Of a DNA stretch of 64,000 nucleotides, positions 51,373 through 59,665 are shown piece after piece. The notes below the pieces were generated by a model, which saw only the letters and a list, made by a program, of their open reading frames with translations, did not search any database and was not told the DNA's origin. Origin of the DNA: Ruegeria meonggei. Its GTDB lineage: Bacteria > Pseudomonadota > Alphaproteobacteria > Rhodobacterales > Rhodobacteraceae. A program made the translations under genes and the position numbers. How positions within the stretch are numbered: position 1 is the stretch's first letter; the number at the start of each line of letters is the position of its first letter. The stretch is from positions 365,190 to 429,189 of the forward strand of contig NZ_FWFP01000003.1 in NCBI RefSeq assembly GCF_900172215.1. The letters run 5' to 3'.

Positions 51373-52401
51373 TTAAAGGCTGATCTGCTCACCCCGGAAA
51401 TACGGGCCAAGAGCCGCAATGACACGGTCGATGGTCAGCGGGTCCTCATAGAATTGAAGCTGATTGGCACCATCGATCCAGTGAAGTGCTTTATGGGCCG
51501 AAGGGATCTGTTGATAGATTCGCTTTGGAATATCCGGGCCGCTGGCGGCTTTGTCACCGTGGACCATGAGAACCGGCAATGAGAGGCGCGATGCCGCGTC
51601 GCTGATCTGCCAGCCCCAAATTCCCGCTTCACTCATAGCTGTAATCCGGTTTTCCCAACCACCGCGATGGAGAAACCACGGCGCTTCGTTGTCCCATGGC
51701 AGATACCACTCGGCGACGGCTGTGGCTGTCAACAGGGCTTCGGGGGAACCGACTATTGGAATATAGTCCACCGTACCGGTCTCGGAGAACTTCGCGGCGG
51801 CCGCCGTTGAGCGGTTCATACGCGCCTCGACTGACGCAGCTTCGCCGAGATACATGATTGCCGTATCAGGGGTCAGGTAGTGACCGGCAACAATTCCAAG
51901 GGATGCGATCCGCTCGTCCTGAGCCGCAGCTTCAATCGCCCAATTCACGCCCTGACAAATTCCAAGGAGATGGAGTTGGCTTGGGTCAATCCCATCCTGT
52001 TCAGTAAGGAAATCGACAGCAGCGCGAAGATCTTCGATCTTGGCCTCACCGGATTCAAACCGGCGTGGCTCACCTGAACTGGCGCCGTGATTGCGCGGAT
52101 CAAAGATCAAAACTGCAAGGCCCTGTTGTGCCAGCCTTGTGGCGTATTGTACTGGCGATTGCTCTTTTACAAACGCCACGGGCCCCATGATCGCCACTGC
52201 AGGATGCGAACCCTCTCCTGCAGGCAGGAAGAATTTTCCTGCAAGCGTTTCTAGGCCACTGGGGAATGACACATCGCGTAGGTCGTACATGCCAGAAGCC
52301 CTGGGTTGTGCTGTGGCGTGCTTAGGTATGGTTGCTGGTATCCCTGCCGCGGCACCCCAGAGTGCCATCTGCCCGGCAAGAGTTCTGCGGGTTATGTGCA
52401 T
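51373..52401 (-). CDS. Exported alpha/beta hydrolase with Cys nucleophile
   Basis: 342 residues with an N-terminal twin-Arg-like leader (ITRRTLAGQMALWGAAAGIPATI), consistent with Tat export of a folded enzyme. The hydrolase fold shows GLAVLIFDPRNHGASSGEPRR and a nucleophile elbow LGICQGVN with Cys149 in place of Ser, as in dienelactone hydrolase (GYCLGG type). Later strands include LPVLMVHGDKAASGPDIP (acid) and a final His probably in ALHWIDGANQLQFYEDP. Substrate unknown; being between an EF-hand protein and a propeller suggests periplasmic processing. Confidence 0.82.
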   Translation of the reverse strand: MHITRRTLAGQMALWGAAAGIPATIPKHATAQPRASGMYDLRDVSFPSGLETLAGKFFLPAGEGSHPAVAIMGPVAFVKEQSPVQYATRLAQQGLAVLIFDPRNHGASSGEPRRFESGEAKIEDLRAAVDFLTEQDGIDPSQLHLLGICQGVNWAIEAAAQDERIASLGIVAGHYLTPDTAIMYLGEAASVEARMNRSTAAAAKFSETGTVDYIPIVGSPEALLTATAVAEWYLPWDNEAPWFLHRGGWENRITAMSEAGIWGWQISDAASRLSLPVLMVHGDKAASGPDIPKRIYQQIPSAHKALHWIDGANQLQFYEDPLTIDRVIAALGPYFRGEQISL

Positions 52402-52495
52402 ATTTTCTTCTCCCTCAATCTCAGGGCTTTACGTGTATTGTGAGGTTGGAATTTATCGTTTGTTCTATCAGCCTCGGTGCTGAAGACATGGTACT

Positions 52496-52786
52496 TCAAG
52501 ACTTCTTGGCGCCTTTGGCTTTCGTCTTTCCAGCGCCGCCACCCTGGTTTTCGCTCGCGTCTACGACGCCGTCACCGTTCGTGTCTGCACCATCGAAAAT
52601 AATTCTGTGACGATTTATAAACGCTTGGGTCCGCTCAATTCCCGCAGGGTGATACTCAAGCATTTCCTCAAACGTCACGACTCCGTCTTGGTTCAGGTCG
52701 TGCGTTTCGGTCGATACATCGGCATGTGCCATGGCGGCTGCAAAAACGACGCTGCTGGCTGTGAAAGCCAATTGGACCATTCTCAT
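52496..52786 (-). CDS. Secreted EF-hand protein
   Basis: 96 residues: signal peptide (MVQLAFTASSVVFAAAMAHA), first EF-hand loop DLNQDGVVTFEE, second loop DTNGDGVVDASE, then a Gly/Lys-rich tail GGGAGKTKAKGAKKS. Both loops have the D-x-N/D-x-D-G pattern for calcium. Periplasmic calcium binding is likely. First gene of the minus-strand set running to the FAD monooxygenase, divergent from LysR at 52864. Confidence 0.88.
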   Translation of the reverse strand: MRMVQLAFTASSVVFAAAMAHADVSTETHDLNQDGVVTFEEMLEYHPAGIERTQAFINRHRIIFDGADTNGDGVVDASENQGGGAGKTKAKGAKKS

Positions 52787-52863
52787 GGGGATTCCTCATC
52801 GTGTTCAGTTTCGATGAGGTCTAAATGCGCTTAGCTTGACATAACTAAAATGACGCAATTAGC

Positions 52864-53808
52864 ATGCTGATCATGCAAAAACCGAATGATGAATTGGCTA
52901 CAATGGATTTTCGCGTTTTGCGATTTTTGCGGATCTTGTTGCAGACTGGCAGCGTGACCCGAACTGCTGAACTGCTTGAGATCAGTCAACCCGCAGCAAG
53001 TCGCATTCTTGCACGCATTCGGGATCTGACTGGCGATCCATTGTTAATCCGAACTCAGGCAGGGTATCAGCTGACGGATCACGCCCTGTCGCTTCAGGAA
53101 CCGGTGCTTGAGGCGATCCACGCGACCGAAGCGGTTTTTCTGCCGCCCAAGTTCGACTCCGCCCATTCAAGTCGGCGATTTCGCATCGCTGGTACCGACT
53201 ATGCAGCAGCCTGCATCATTGGGCCGCTTGTCGATCGGCTGGCGAGGGTCGCGCCAAATGTGAGAGTGGACGTGTCACCATTGGTTCCAGACAGTTTTTC
53301 GGCAATTCAGGACGGTGAAATTGATTTTGTCTTTTACGCCGGGCTCAAAGTGAAGGGTGACCTGATTGTCAAAAAACTCTTTACAGACAGATACGTCCTT
53401 CTCATGCGTGAGGGTCATCCGCTGTATGAGCATGCGGCGCAGAAGGGTTTTCTGGAACCACCGGATATCACACCGTACCGTCAGATCGAATTCAGCTACC
53501 CGACAGTTGATCGGTTGCGCGCGGATACTGTCATGCGCGCGACCAGCAATGGTGACCCGGCAATGTTGTCTGTACCTTTCTTCACCTCCATGCCTTTCCA
53601 CGTCGCAAACAGCGACGTCGTTGCAGCCGTGCCGTCACGTTTGGGGGTTCAGCTCTCCTCATTCTCCAGCATCGTGTCGGTGCCCTTCAGGTCAGGTGCG
53701 GAATTTCCTTACTACCTGCTCTGGCATGAGCGGGGGCAATTCAATCCGGCCATTCACTGGTTTATGGATGAGGTCGTAAAGACCGTTACGCCGCAGGACT
53801 CGGCTTAG
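52864..53808 (+). CDS. LysR-family regulator (NodD/aromatic-sensing-like layout)
   Basis: 314 residues: HTH at about 15-75 (DFRVLRFLRILLQTGSVTRTAELLEISQPAASRILARIRDLTGDPLLIRTQAGYQLTDHA) and effector domain (RFRIAGTDYAAACIIGPLVDRLARVAPNVRVDVSPLVPDSFSAIQDGEIDFVFYAGLKVKGDLIVKKLFTDRYVLLMREGHPL), typical of regulators sensing aromatic compounds. Divergent from the EF-hand/hydrolase/propeller/monooxygenase set by 77 bp. ATG 52864 is used; 52873 or 52903 are possible starts. Confidence 0.9.
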   Translation: MLIMQKPNDELATMDFRVLRFLRILLQTGSVTRTAELLEISQPAASRILARIRDLTGDPLLIRTQAGYQLTDHALSLQEPVLEAIHATEAVFLPPKFDSAHSSRRFRIAGTDYAAACIIGPLVDRLARVAPNVRVDVSPLVPDSFSAIQDGEIDFVFYAGLKVKGDLIVKKLFTDRYVLLMREGHPLYEHAAQKGFLEPPDITPYRQIEFSYPTVDRLRADTVMRATSNGDPAMLSVPFFTSMPFHVANSDVVAAVPSRLGVQLSSFSSIVSVPFRSGAEFPYYLLWHERGQFNPAIHWFMDEVVKTVTPQDSA

Positions 53809-53982
53809 GAAGAAATGCGGAGACAGTCGAGGATCCAACAAGGGCGCATTGTTCATGCCGCCTCGCAGCTGCTTTTCCAAGCGAAGACGGCCCAAAGGGG
53901 ATGAGGTGGATGGCTCCTGCTCCACCGGCATCGAACGTGCCAAAGTGCAGTTGTTATCGACTGCTAGGAAAGGAGCCACCCA

Positions 53983-54384
53983 ATGACAGTAAAGACCGTG
54001 GGCCTGGATTTGGCCAAGGACGTTTTTCAAGTTCACTGCGTTTCAGCGACTGGGCGCAGGATCATCAACAAAAAAATCAAACGCGCGAAGCTGTTGGCGT
54101 TCTTTGGGACGCTGCCGCGCTGTGTTGTTGGCATGGAGGCCTGCGGATCGGCGCATCACTGGGGTCGTGAGCTGAGCAAGCTCGGGCATGATGTTCGCCT
54201 TATGCCGGCCGCGTACGTCAAACCCTATGTGAAGCGCGGCAAGACTAATGCAGCCGATGCCGAAGCGATCTGCGAGGTTGTGCGTCGCCCCACCATGCGC
54301 TTCGTCGAAATCAAAACGGAAGACCAGCAGGCTGTCCGCACCTACAAGGACGGCCCTTTCCGGACGTTGACCACCCTGTGGTGA
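53983..54384 (+). pseudogene. IS110-family transposase, 5' fragment
   Basis: The first 117 residues of a DEDD transposase: VKTVGLDLAKDVFQVHCVSATG (Asp), VVGMEACGSAHHWGREL (Glu), GKTNAADAEAICEVVRRPTMRFVEIKTEDQQAV (two Asp). The frame then passes into unrelated sequence (RTYKDGPFRTLTTLW) and stops. The left non-coding end, with GGTGGATGGCTCC (53907-53919) and GGAGCCACC (53970-53978) as a dyad, is retained. It is of a different subgroup from the piece at 30254. Confidence 0.85.
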
Positions 54385-54432
54385 TGCCGCGGTGCGGCCC
54401 GTCGAAGGAGACATTCGCTGCGAGCGCTAAAT
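54383..54432. repeat. Dispersed intergenic hairpin repeat (second subtype)
   Basis: TGATGCCGCGGTGCGGCCCG, TCGAAGGAGACATTCGCTGC, GAGCGCTAA. It shares GGCCCGTC(A/G)AAGGAGACATTCGCTGCG with the copy at 63597, forming a subtype with AAGGAGA in place of the usual middle. Confidence 0.6.
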
Positions 54433-54601
54433 CTGGAATTAGTTGATTTCATACATCGCTGACAAAGCTGCTCGTCAACGCATTCACCACCTGTTTTGAG
54501 CGAATTCGTAGAATTTCGGGAACCTTTCCGCCTTTCCTGCATCCAATGAACCATGAGCGCACGAATGCGCAACTGATGAAAACCTTGGAAAGGACCCAAC
54601 C

Positions 54602-55021
54602 ATGCTTAGAAACACCGTATTTGCTTTTGGATTTATCGTCGCTGCCGCACCAGCGGCCAAAGCCCACGATGAACAGGCTCTCGCGAATGCCCCCGCCGGT
54701 GATCCTTATGTAAAGGTGAGCGATGTTCTCCCCCTGCCTGAGTTCATCCCAGGTCTGGGAACACTCTTCGTTGACCCGGCCACACTGCCCGCCGGTCCGT
54801 TTCTCGCTTATGATCGGGACGGGCGTCTGTCAGCTACGATCTACATGACCCCACTCGACGATCTGCAAAGCGGTACGTCATTCGATGGACTGAATATCGG
54901 ATCACATACAGTCAGTTCGACAGATATTTATTACAATGCTGGGCACCCCGGCGTGGATAAACCGCATGCGCATGTCGTTCTGTTTCACGATGAAAATGCA
55001 AAAGATCGTCTGGCCGAATGA
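54602..55021 (+). CDS. Secreted protein of unknown function upstream of cupredoxin
   Basis: 139 residues with a signal peptide (MLRNTVFAFGFIVAAAPAAKAHD). The mature part has VSDVLPLPEFIPGLGTLFVDPATLPAGPFLAYDRDGRLSATIYMTPLDDL and a His-rich end (YYNAGHPGVDKPHAHVVLFHDE), possible metal ligands. It resembles the TTHB210/DUF5602 type of small periplasmic proteins; this identification is tentative. The ribosome site GGAAAGGA precedes ATG 54602. Its end overlaps the start of the cupredoxin gene by 4 bp and it heads the operon with the sigma factor. Confidence 0.75.
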   Translation: MLRNTVFAFGFIVAAAPAAKAHDEQALANAPAGDPYVKVSDVLPLPEFIPGLGTLFVDPATLPAGPFLAYDRDGRLSATIYMTPLDDLQSGTSFDGLNIGSHTVSSTDIYYNAGHPGVDKPHAHVVLFHDENAKDRLAE

Positions 55022-55548
55022 TCTGTAGGCGACGTCATGCTGTATGGCTTGGGGGGTGTGCAGTCGCCTTCGTCGCTGGTTCGCGGAGCGTGCTTGCGCA
55101 GCCGACCGTCACAGTTGAGATGCGCGGAAGTCCCCGTGGCGAGCGCATCTGGTATGATCCTGTTGGTCTTGCCGTGTCTCCGGGCACCACCGTCCGGTTC
55201 ATCAATCGCGATCCCGGCAACAGCCATACGGCAACCGCCTATCATCCGGCTAACTATGATCGAAGGCAGCGCATTCCCACTGACGCCGACCCATGGGACA
55301 GCGACTTTTTGCTTCCGGATGAGCATTTTGAAGTCACTCTGACTGCACCAGGAGTATATGACTACTATTGCCTACCGCACGAAATGTCGGCGATGGTCGG
55401 TCGTATAGTGGTTGGAACCCCTGGCGACACCGGCTGGGAGGGAAGTTCAAACGACAAGAGTGATGTGTCGGAAGAGGTCCTGGCAGCTTTGCCTTTGGTA
55501 CAGAGGATCCTTTCGGAAGGCACCGTGAGCAGGGAGAACGGATCATGA
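55018..55548 (+). CDS. Exported cupredoxin (plastocyanin-like)
   Basis: 176 residues: N-terminal leader with Arg-rich start (MICRRRHAVWLGGCAVAFVAGSRSVLAQ), then a plastocyanin-like domain with type-1 copper ligands His70 (DPGNSHTATAYHP), Cys118, His121 and Met126 (YYCLPHEMSAMVGRIVV; spacing C-x2-H-x4-M as in plastocyanin). It would carry electrons or bind copper in the periplasm. It is translationally coupled on both sides: 4-bp overlap with the gene before and with the ECF sigma gene after. Confidence 0.9.
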   Translation: MICRRRHAVWLGGCAVAFVAGSRSVLAQPTVTVEMRGSPRGERIWYDPVGLAVSPGTTVRFINRDPGNSHTATAYHPANYDRRQRIPTDADPWDSDFLLPDEHFEVTLTAPGVYDYYCLPHEMSAMVGRIVVGTPGDTGWEGSSNDKSDVSEEVLAALPLVQRILSEGTVSRENGS

Positions 55549-56246
55549 AGGTCCAAACGATCCTCAGGCAACAAGTCTTGGCCGATGCGGCCAAGTCTGA
55601 AGCTGAGCTTGTAAGTGCCGCGCGGGAGGGAAGCGAACTGGCAGTCCGGGAGCTTATCCGTCGCCTGAACCCCCGCTTGTTTCGCGTCGCCCGAGGTATC
55701 CTCGACAGCGAGACCGAGGCAGAAGAAGCGCTGCAAGAGGCTTATCTCTCTGCGTTCAGCAAACTGGAGGGGTTTCGTGAGCATGTGAGCTTTTCTACCT
55801 GGATCACCCGGATCGTGATCAACACGTCGCATATGCAGCGCAGGCGAACGCGTTTTGCCGAAGAATACGACACCGTAGCTGAAACCAGCACACCTAAGGT
55901 GATTGCTTTCCCGGGACAAAACTCTGAACTCCCCGACGCAACGCTCGGACGCGCGCAATTGAGAGGCTTTCTTGAAACGGCCGTGTCCGATCTGCCGCCC
56001 AATCTGCGACTGCCGTTCCTGCTGCGCGAGACAGAGGGCATGAGTATTCTTACCATCGCAAGCGAGTTACAGATCAACCCGATAACCGTAAAAACACGCC
56101 TGTTTCGCGCCCGCCGCCGGTTGCGAACCGCAATCGAACACCGGGTCCAAGGAGGTTTCGATGCTATCTTCCCATTTGGCGGCAAACGATGCGCCAACAT
56201 GACCTGTCGCGTAGTAGCGCGATTGCAAGCAGGCGGTGCACTCTGA
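55545..56246 (+). CDS. ECF-type RNA polymerase sigma factor
   Basis: 233 residues. Region 2 spans about 20-90 (ELVSAAREGSELAVRELIRRLNPRLFRVARGILDSETEAEEALQEAYLSAFSKLEGFREHVSFSTWITRIVIN) and region 4 about 140-205 (FLETAVSDLPPNLRLPFLLRETEGMSILTIASELQINPITVKTRLFRARRRLRTAIEHR). The tail FDAIFPFGGKRCANMTCRVVARL has a conserved CxxxxC pair common in one ECF group. No anti-sigma gene lies next to it; instead it is the third gene of an operon with a secreted protein and a cupredoxin. What releases or activates it is not visible. Confidence 0.92.
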   Translation: MKVQTILRQQVLADAAKSEAELVSAAREGSELAVRELIRRLNPRLFRVARGILDSETEAEEALQEAYLSAFSKLEGFREHVSFSTWITRIVINTSHMQRRRTRFAEEYDTVAETSTPKVIAFPGQNSELPDATLGRAQLRGFLETAVSDLPPNLRLPFLLRETEGMSILTIASELQINPITVKTRLFRARRRLRTAIEHRVQGGFDAIFPFGGKRCANMTCRVVARLQAGGAL

Positions 56247-56289
56247 CGCAGCACTCTCGACCCATTCCTGCCACTCACCGACCGGTCAA

Positions 56290-56346
56290 GATGCTGCGGT
56301 CGCAGCACGCTTTGCGGTCATTCGCTACAAGCGCGAACTCCGGGCT
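56290..56346. repeat. Dispersed intergenic hairpin repeat (reference copy)
   Basis: GATGCTGCGGTCGCAGCACG, CTTTGCGGTCATTCGCTACA, AGCGCGAACTCCGGGCT. Two features define the family: a GCTGCG-GT-CGCAGC stem at one end, and an AGCCCG-like segment pairing with CGGGCT at the other end. At least nine related copies occur in this window, nearly all between genes. Confidence 0.75.
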
Positions 56347-56446
56347 TAGTCGAACTCACACATCGCAAGACAAAGCAACAGTATAACGATTGCGCAGTAA
56401 GGTCTGCTGTAGAACCATTCGCAAAGTCCGTTGCATGTGGAAGCAG

Positions 56447-56992
56447 TTACCTCGATAGCCAAGGCTGCAGCAACCTGCTCAGCATCGGCATAATTGGGTT
56501 AATCAGAAGAGCTGACAGAAGGGTCACGATCACGAATATTCCGAGCAATGGTGGCAATTCGCCGACGACTGGTTCAGTGATCAGTCGAAGCAGGACGAGA
56601 GTGGGATATACTCCCAGCACCGATAAAACGAGCTGCTTCCAGAACGGTGGCCGTTTGGGCTCCACACCTGCGACGTGATCTACCCACATGCCAAGTCCAA
56701 CATTTGGATGTGTGGACGGCTCCGCTGGTCACGGCCTCAACTTCTGTTAGCTTCTTCATGATTTCAGTGTTGGCCTTCCACCGCTCCGAGCCTCCTCATT
56801 TTCAAACCGGAGCAGTACGGTGTAGCCCATGTGTTCATTGCCAGGATGGCGGACGACATCGGCGGAAATAAAGCCCGGCACTTTCTCGAACAAAAGATGC
56901 AGTTCCCGGACTTTGGGCTCCAGTTCGCCGACCAAAGAAAGGCGAACTTGATCAGAAAAAGCCAGCGTCACGATATTGGTCTGGTCGTTCAT
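56447..56992 (-). pseudogene. Antibiotic-biosynthesis-monooxygenase/membrane protein, two frameshifts
   Basis: From ATG 56992 (GGAGG upstream) the frame reads MNDQTNIVTLAFSDQVRLSL through ADVVRHPGNEHMGYTVLLRF, an ABM ferredoxin-like domain. After ENEEA the sense continues in the next frame (SERWKANTEIMKKLTEVEAV) and then, near 56700, in the third (VGLGMWVDHVAGVEPKRPPFWKQLVLSVLGVYPTLVLLRL and a second membrane helix to the end at 56447). Together they match the COG3224 plan of ABM domain plus two C-terminal helices. Two indels disable it. Confidence 0.72.
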
Positions 56993-57064
56993 GGTATGGC
57001 CTCCAGCAGCAGGTTGGTCTTGCAGATTTAAGATGATACAACTTGCATGGAAATTCCAAACAGC

Positions 57065-57081
57065 TGCAAAGAAGGCTTGCA
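57065..57081. promoter_or_regulatory. Dyad at the LysR start codon
   Basis: TGCAAAGAAGGCTTGCA has TGCAA/TTGCA arms with a 7-base centre and ends on the A of the LysR start codon. A near copy, TGCAAACAAAGCTTGCG, occurs at 59732-59748 upstream of the SDR gene. Candidate binding site for this LysR. Confidence 0.45.
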
Positions 57082-57968
57082 TGGACGCACAGACGATAGA
57101 GTGGAGCGATATCCCCTTCGTGCTGGCCGTCTGCGAGACTGGAAGCTTGTCCGGGGCCGCGCGCAAATTGAGGGTGAACCATTCGACTGTTTTCCGGCGC
57201 GTCGAGAGCCTGGAGAACAGGCTTGGCGTAACATTGTTTGAGCGGTTGTCGCATGGGTATGTGATGACTGCTGCGGGCGAGTATTTTCTTCAGCATGGCC
57301 AGAAGCTTCAGGAGCGCATGACCCGGATACAGCGTGAGTTGAGCGGTCAGGATTTGCGGCTGGAAGGGGTTTTGTCTGTGACGACAACAGACTCGCTATT
57401 GTACTTGCTTTCACCGGTGTTTCGGGATTTTCAGCACAAATACCCTGAGGTGGAAATGCGGCTGCTTACAGGCACCCGTCCGCTGGATTTGATGCAGCGT
57501 GACGCGGATATTGCTTTACGTCCAACGCAGAACCCGCCCGAACACTGGATAGGCCGTAACCTGTTGCCAGTTTCCTACGCGGTCTATGCCCATACGGATT
57601 ATGTGAAAGCTATGCAGTACCTGCCGCCGGAACAGCACCGCTGGCTGCAGTTGGACGACAGTCTACGGCAATCCCCGATGAACAAAATAACAGCAGCCCA
57701 TAAAGCGGACCTTGCCCCTGTATCCTTAACCAGTTCGGTCATGGGGATGTTCGATTTGGCCCGTGCGGGTCTCGGTATCGCTGTGCTGCCGTGCTACCTT
57801 GGCCGGACTTGTCCCGAGTTGCAGCAGCTGCACCCCCCGGAGACGAAGAATGATACTTGCCTCTGGCTGCTGGCACATCCTGACATCAGAAGAAGCGCAA
57901 GGGTTCATGCCTTCTTTGAATTCGCCACGGTAAAAATCCGTGAAGGCGAGTTCGGTTTCGTTGAATAG
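57081..57968 (+). CDS. LysR-family regulator
   Basis: 295 residues: HTH at 5-65 (IEWSDIPFVLAVCETGSLSGAARKLRVNHSTVFRRVESLENRLGVTLFERLSHGYVMTAAG) and effector domain (LEGVLSVTTTDSLLYLLSPVFRDFQHKYPEVEMRLLTGTRPLDLMQRDADIALRPTQNPPEHWIG...). ATG 57081 has GAAGG seven bases upstream. Divergent from the frameshifted ABM gene (88-bp spacer) and convergent with the metallo-beta-lactamase-fold gene. A related leader copy lies upstream of the SDR at 59665, so the SDR may be part of its regulon. Confidence 0.9.
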   Translation: MDAQTIEWSDIPFVLAVCETGSLSGAARKLRVNHSTVFRRVESLENRLGVTLFERLSHGYVMTAAGEYFLQHGQKLQERMTRIQRELSGQDLRLEGVLSVTTTDSLLYLLSPVFRDFQHKYPEVEMRLLTGTRPLDLMQRDADIALRPTQNPPEHWIGRNLLPVSYAVYAHTDYVKAMQYLPPEQHRWLQLDDSLRQSPMNKITAAHKADLAPVSLTSSVMGMFDLARAGLGIAVLPCYLGRTCPELQQLHPPETKNDTCLWLLAHPDIRRSARVHAFFEFATVKIREGEFGFVE

Positions 57969-57973
57969 CAATG

Positions 57974-58006
57974 GCAAAACCCGAAAGTACTACATTTGGG
58001 TTTTGC
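57974..58006. terminator. Bidirectional terminator
   Basis: GCAAAACCC and GGGTTTTGC form a 9-bp stem, with AAA/TTT able to extend it, between the convergent LysR and metallo-beta-lactamase-fold genes. The TTTT/AAAA in the stem serves termination on both strands. Confidence 0.7.
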
Positions 58007-58040
58007 CTCCGGAGTTTGACCGATTTAGAGACAGCCCGCC

Positions 58041-59036
58041 TCAGTCAAGACGCTGATGCCATGTGACCTGCATGCAATGACCCAGTGTGAAGATATCGAC
58101 ACCGCCAAGTCGGTCGCGCCATTTTTCTTCAACCTCGTCTGCGCATTGCTGAGCAATGTTATCGAACAGGATGTTGATGAAGGCATAGGGGTTGCCATCG
58201 CCACCGCGTTCTGACGCCTCGCCGAATGCTGCCCCAAAGTCCATGGCCGCGTTGGCTTTGGCGGCCGCGTCGAGGATGTCGGCAACATATTCTTTCTGAA
58301 TGTTCACATACTCACGGCTCCCGACCCGTGTCAGGTGACCCCCTACGAGGTGGTCGAAATCGTATTCAAGCACCTGATCATGGGCTTCGAGGAAGCCATC
58401 AACAGATTCAGCGGCAGCCAGATCCTTGAAGGGCGCCCAGCCAGGGAAAATTACGTCAACCAGCATCAGAACCTTCTGTTCCGGTGCATAGATGAAGATA
58501 TTGCCTGGGCCGTGGTTCAGACCCTTGTAGCCGAGCTGAAGCGTCTGAGAGCCGACCTCAAGCGTCATACTGTCGGTGAATGTCTGGGTCGGGACAGGGC
58601 GGTTCGGATCCTTCTTCTCCGCGAGGTGTGCTGCAGTTTCATCCTGCGCAATAACAACCGCATCATCCGGGTAGATGGAAGCTGCGCCAATGTGGTCAGT
58701 GTGCGTATGGCTGTAGATGACGTGGGTGATTGGTTCATCCGTCACGCTGGAGATTGCAGCAAGAATTTTCTCACCGGATGTCGGCGGCGCATCAATGGCG
58801 ATCACACCTTCGCCGGTGGTCAAAAACATCATCTGATAGGCGCCGTCGTGAACCACGTAAATCCCGCCGCCCAGATCCTCAACGGCATAGCCGATGACTG
58901 GATCAATGGCCGGGCCTGCCGCTTCCGCTGGTACAGGTGCAAACGCGTGGTTATGGTCATCTTCCGCTGTTGCAGTACCAGCTCCGGTGGTCACGAGAAG
59001 CGCTGCCAGTGTGGCAACTCCAAAGTAAGCCTTCAT
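58041..59036 (-). CDS. Periplasmic metallo-beta-lactamase-fold hydrolase
   Basis: 331 residues: signal peptide (MKAYFGVATLAALLVTTGAGTATAED), His-containing linker, then an MBL domain with SHTHTDHIGA (H110, H112, D114, H115), later GPGNIFIYAPEQKVLMLVDVIFPG (Asp bridging) and VGGHLTRVG (His). The fold hydrolyses a wide range of esters, lactones, lactams or thioesters; it resembles quinoprotein relay-system MBL proteins in layout. ATG 59036 has GAGGAGAGG upstream. Its start lies 26 bp after the SDR stop, so the two form an operon. Confidence 0.87.
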   Translation of the reverse strand: MKAYFGVATLAALLVTTGAGTATAEDDHNHAFAPVPAEAAGPAIDPVIGYAVEDLGGGIYVVHDGAYQMMFLTTGEGVIAIDAPPTSGEKILAAISSVTDEPITHVIYSHTHTDHIGAASIYPDDAVVIAQDETAAHLAEKKDPNRPVPTQTFTDSMTLEVGSQTLQLGYKGLNHGPGNIFIYAPEQKVLMLVDVIFPGWAPFKDLAAAESVDGFLEAHDQVLEYDFDHLVGGHLTRVGSREYVNIQKEYVADILDAAAKANAAMDFGAAFGEASERGGDGNPYAFINILFDNIAQQCADEVEEKWRDRLGGVDIFTLGHCMQVTWHQRLD

Positions 59037-59062
59037 TTTTCCTCTCCTCTTGTCTCGATCAA

Positions 59063-59665
59063 TCACGCGTAGTCGCGCACAGCGAGTGTTGCGCCGTTGT
59101 GTTGGCCCTCAACTGCTGTTTCGTAGGCTTTTGCAGTATCTGCTGCCGAGATCCCCAGTGTGGAATCCATGCCCATCATTTCCATGGTTTCTTTGACAAA
59201 ACCCGGGCTAACCACATTCACCCGCATGTCCCGCTCAAGCTCGAGTGCGGCAGCCTTGGCAAAGGATTCCAACCCGCCGTTCACCATGCTGAGAACGGTA
59301 GAACCCGGTGACGGTTCCTGAGACAAGATCCCCGATGTCAGGGTAAACGAGCCGCCATCGCTGATGTGGTTCTGGCCGACCCGTACAAGGTTCACCCGAC
59401 CCATCAGCTTGTTTGAAAGAGCAAGATCAAAGTCACCATCATCCAGTTCTTTGAAAGCTCCGAAGTTAGCTAAACCCGCCGCGCATACGACTGCATCGAC
59501 AGGACCGGCGGCCTCGAACATTGCTTCAATGGAACTCTTTGATCCGAGATCAACTTGAACGTCGCCACCGCTGTGTCCTGCTCGGATCATTTCGTGTTTG
59601 GTTGAGAGACGATCAGCAATAGCCCCACCAATCAGCCCGATTGCACCTACGATCAGAATTTTCAT
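59063..59665 (-). CDS. Short-chain dehydrogenase/reductase
   Basis: A 200-residue short SDR. Cofactor motif at the N-terminus KILIVGAIGLIGGAIADRL (GxxGxxG), then VDLGSKSSIEAMFEAAGPVDAVVCAAGLANFGAFKELDDGDF (NNAG-like CAAG), GGSFTLTSGILSQEPSPGSTVLSMVNGGLESFAKAAALEL. The usual YxxxK is replaced by a TVLSMVNGGLE arrangement without the catalytic Tyr-x3-Lys, as in the short MxxG-type SDRs. Thus the reaction is uncertain. ATG 59663-59665. Cotranscribed with the MBL gene. Confidence 0.85.
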   Translation of the reverse strand: MKILIVGAIGLIGGAIADRLSTKHEMIRAGHSGGDVQVDLGSKSSIEAMFEAAGPVDAVVCAAGLANFGAFKELDDGDFDLALSNKLMGRVNLVRVGQNHISDGGSFTLTSGILSQEPSPGSTVLSMVNGGLESFAKAAALELERDMRVNVVSPGFVKETMEMMGMDSTLGISAADTAKAYETAVEGQHNGATLAVRDYA

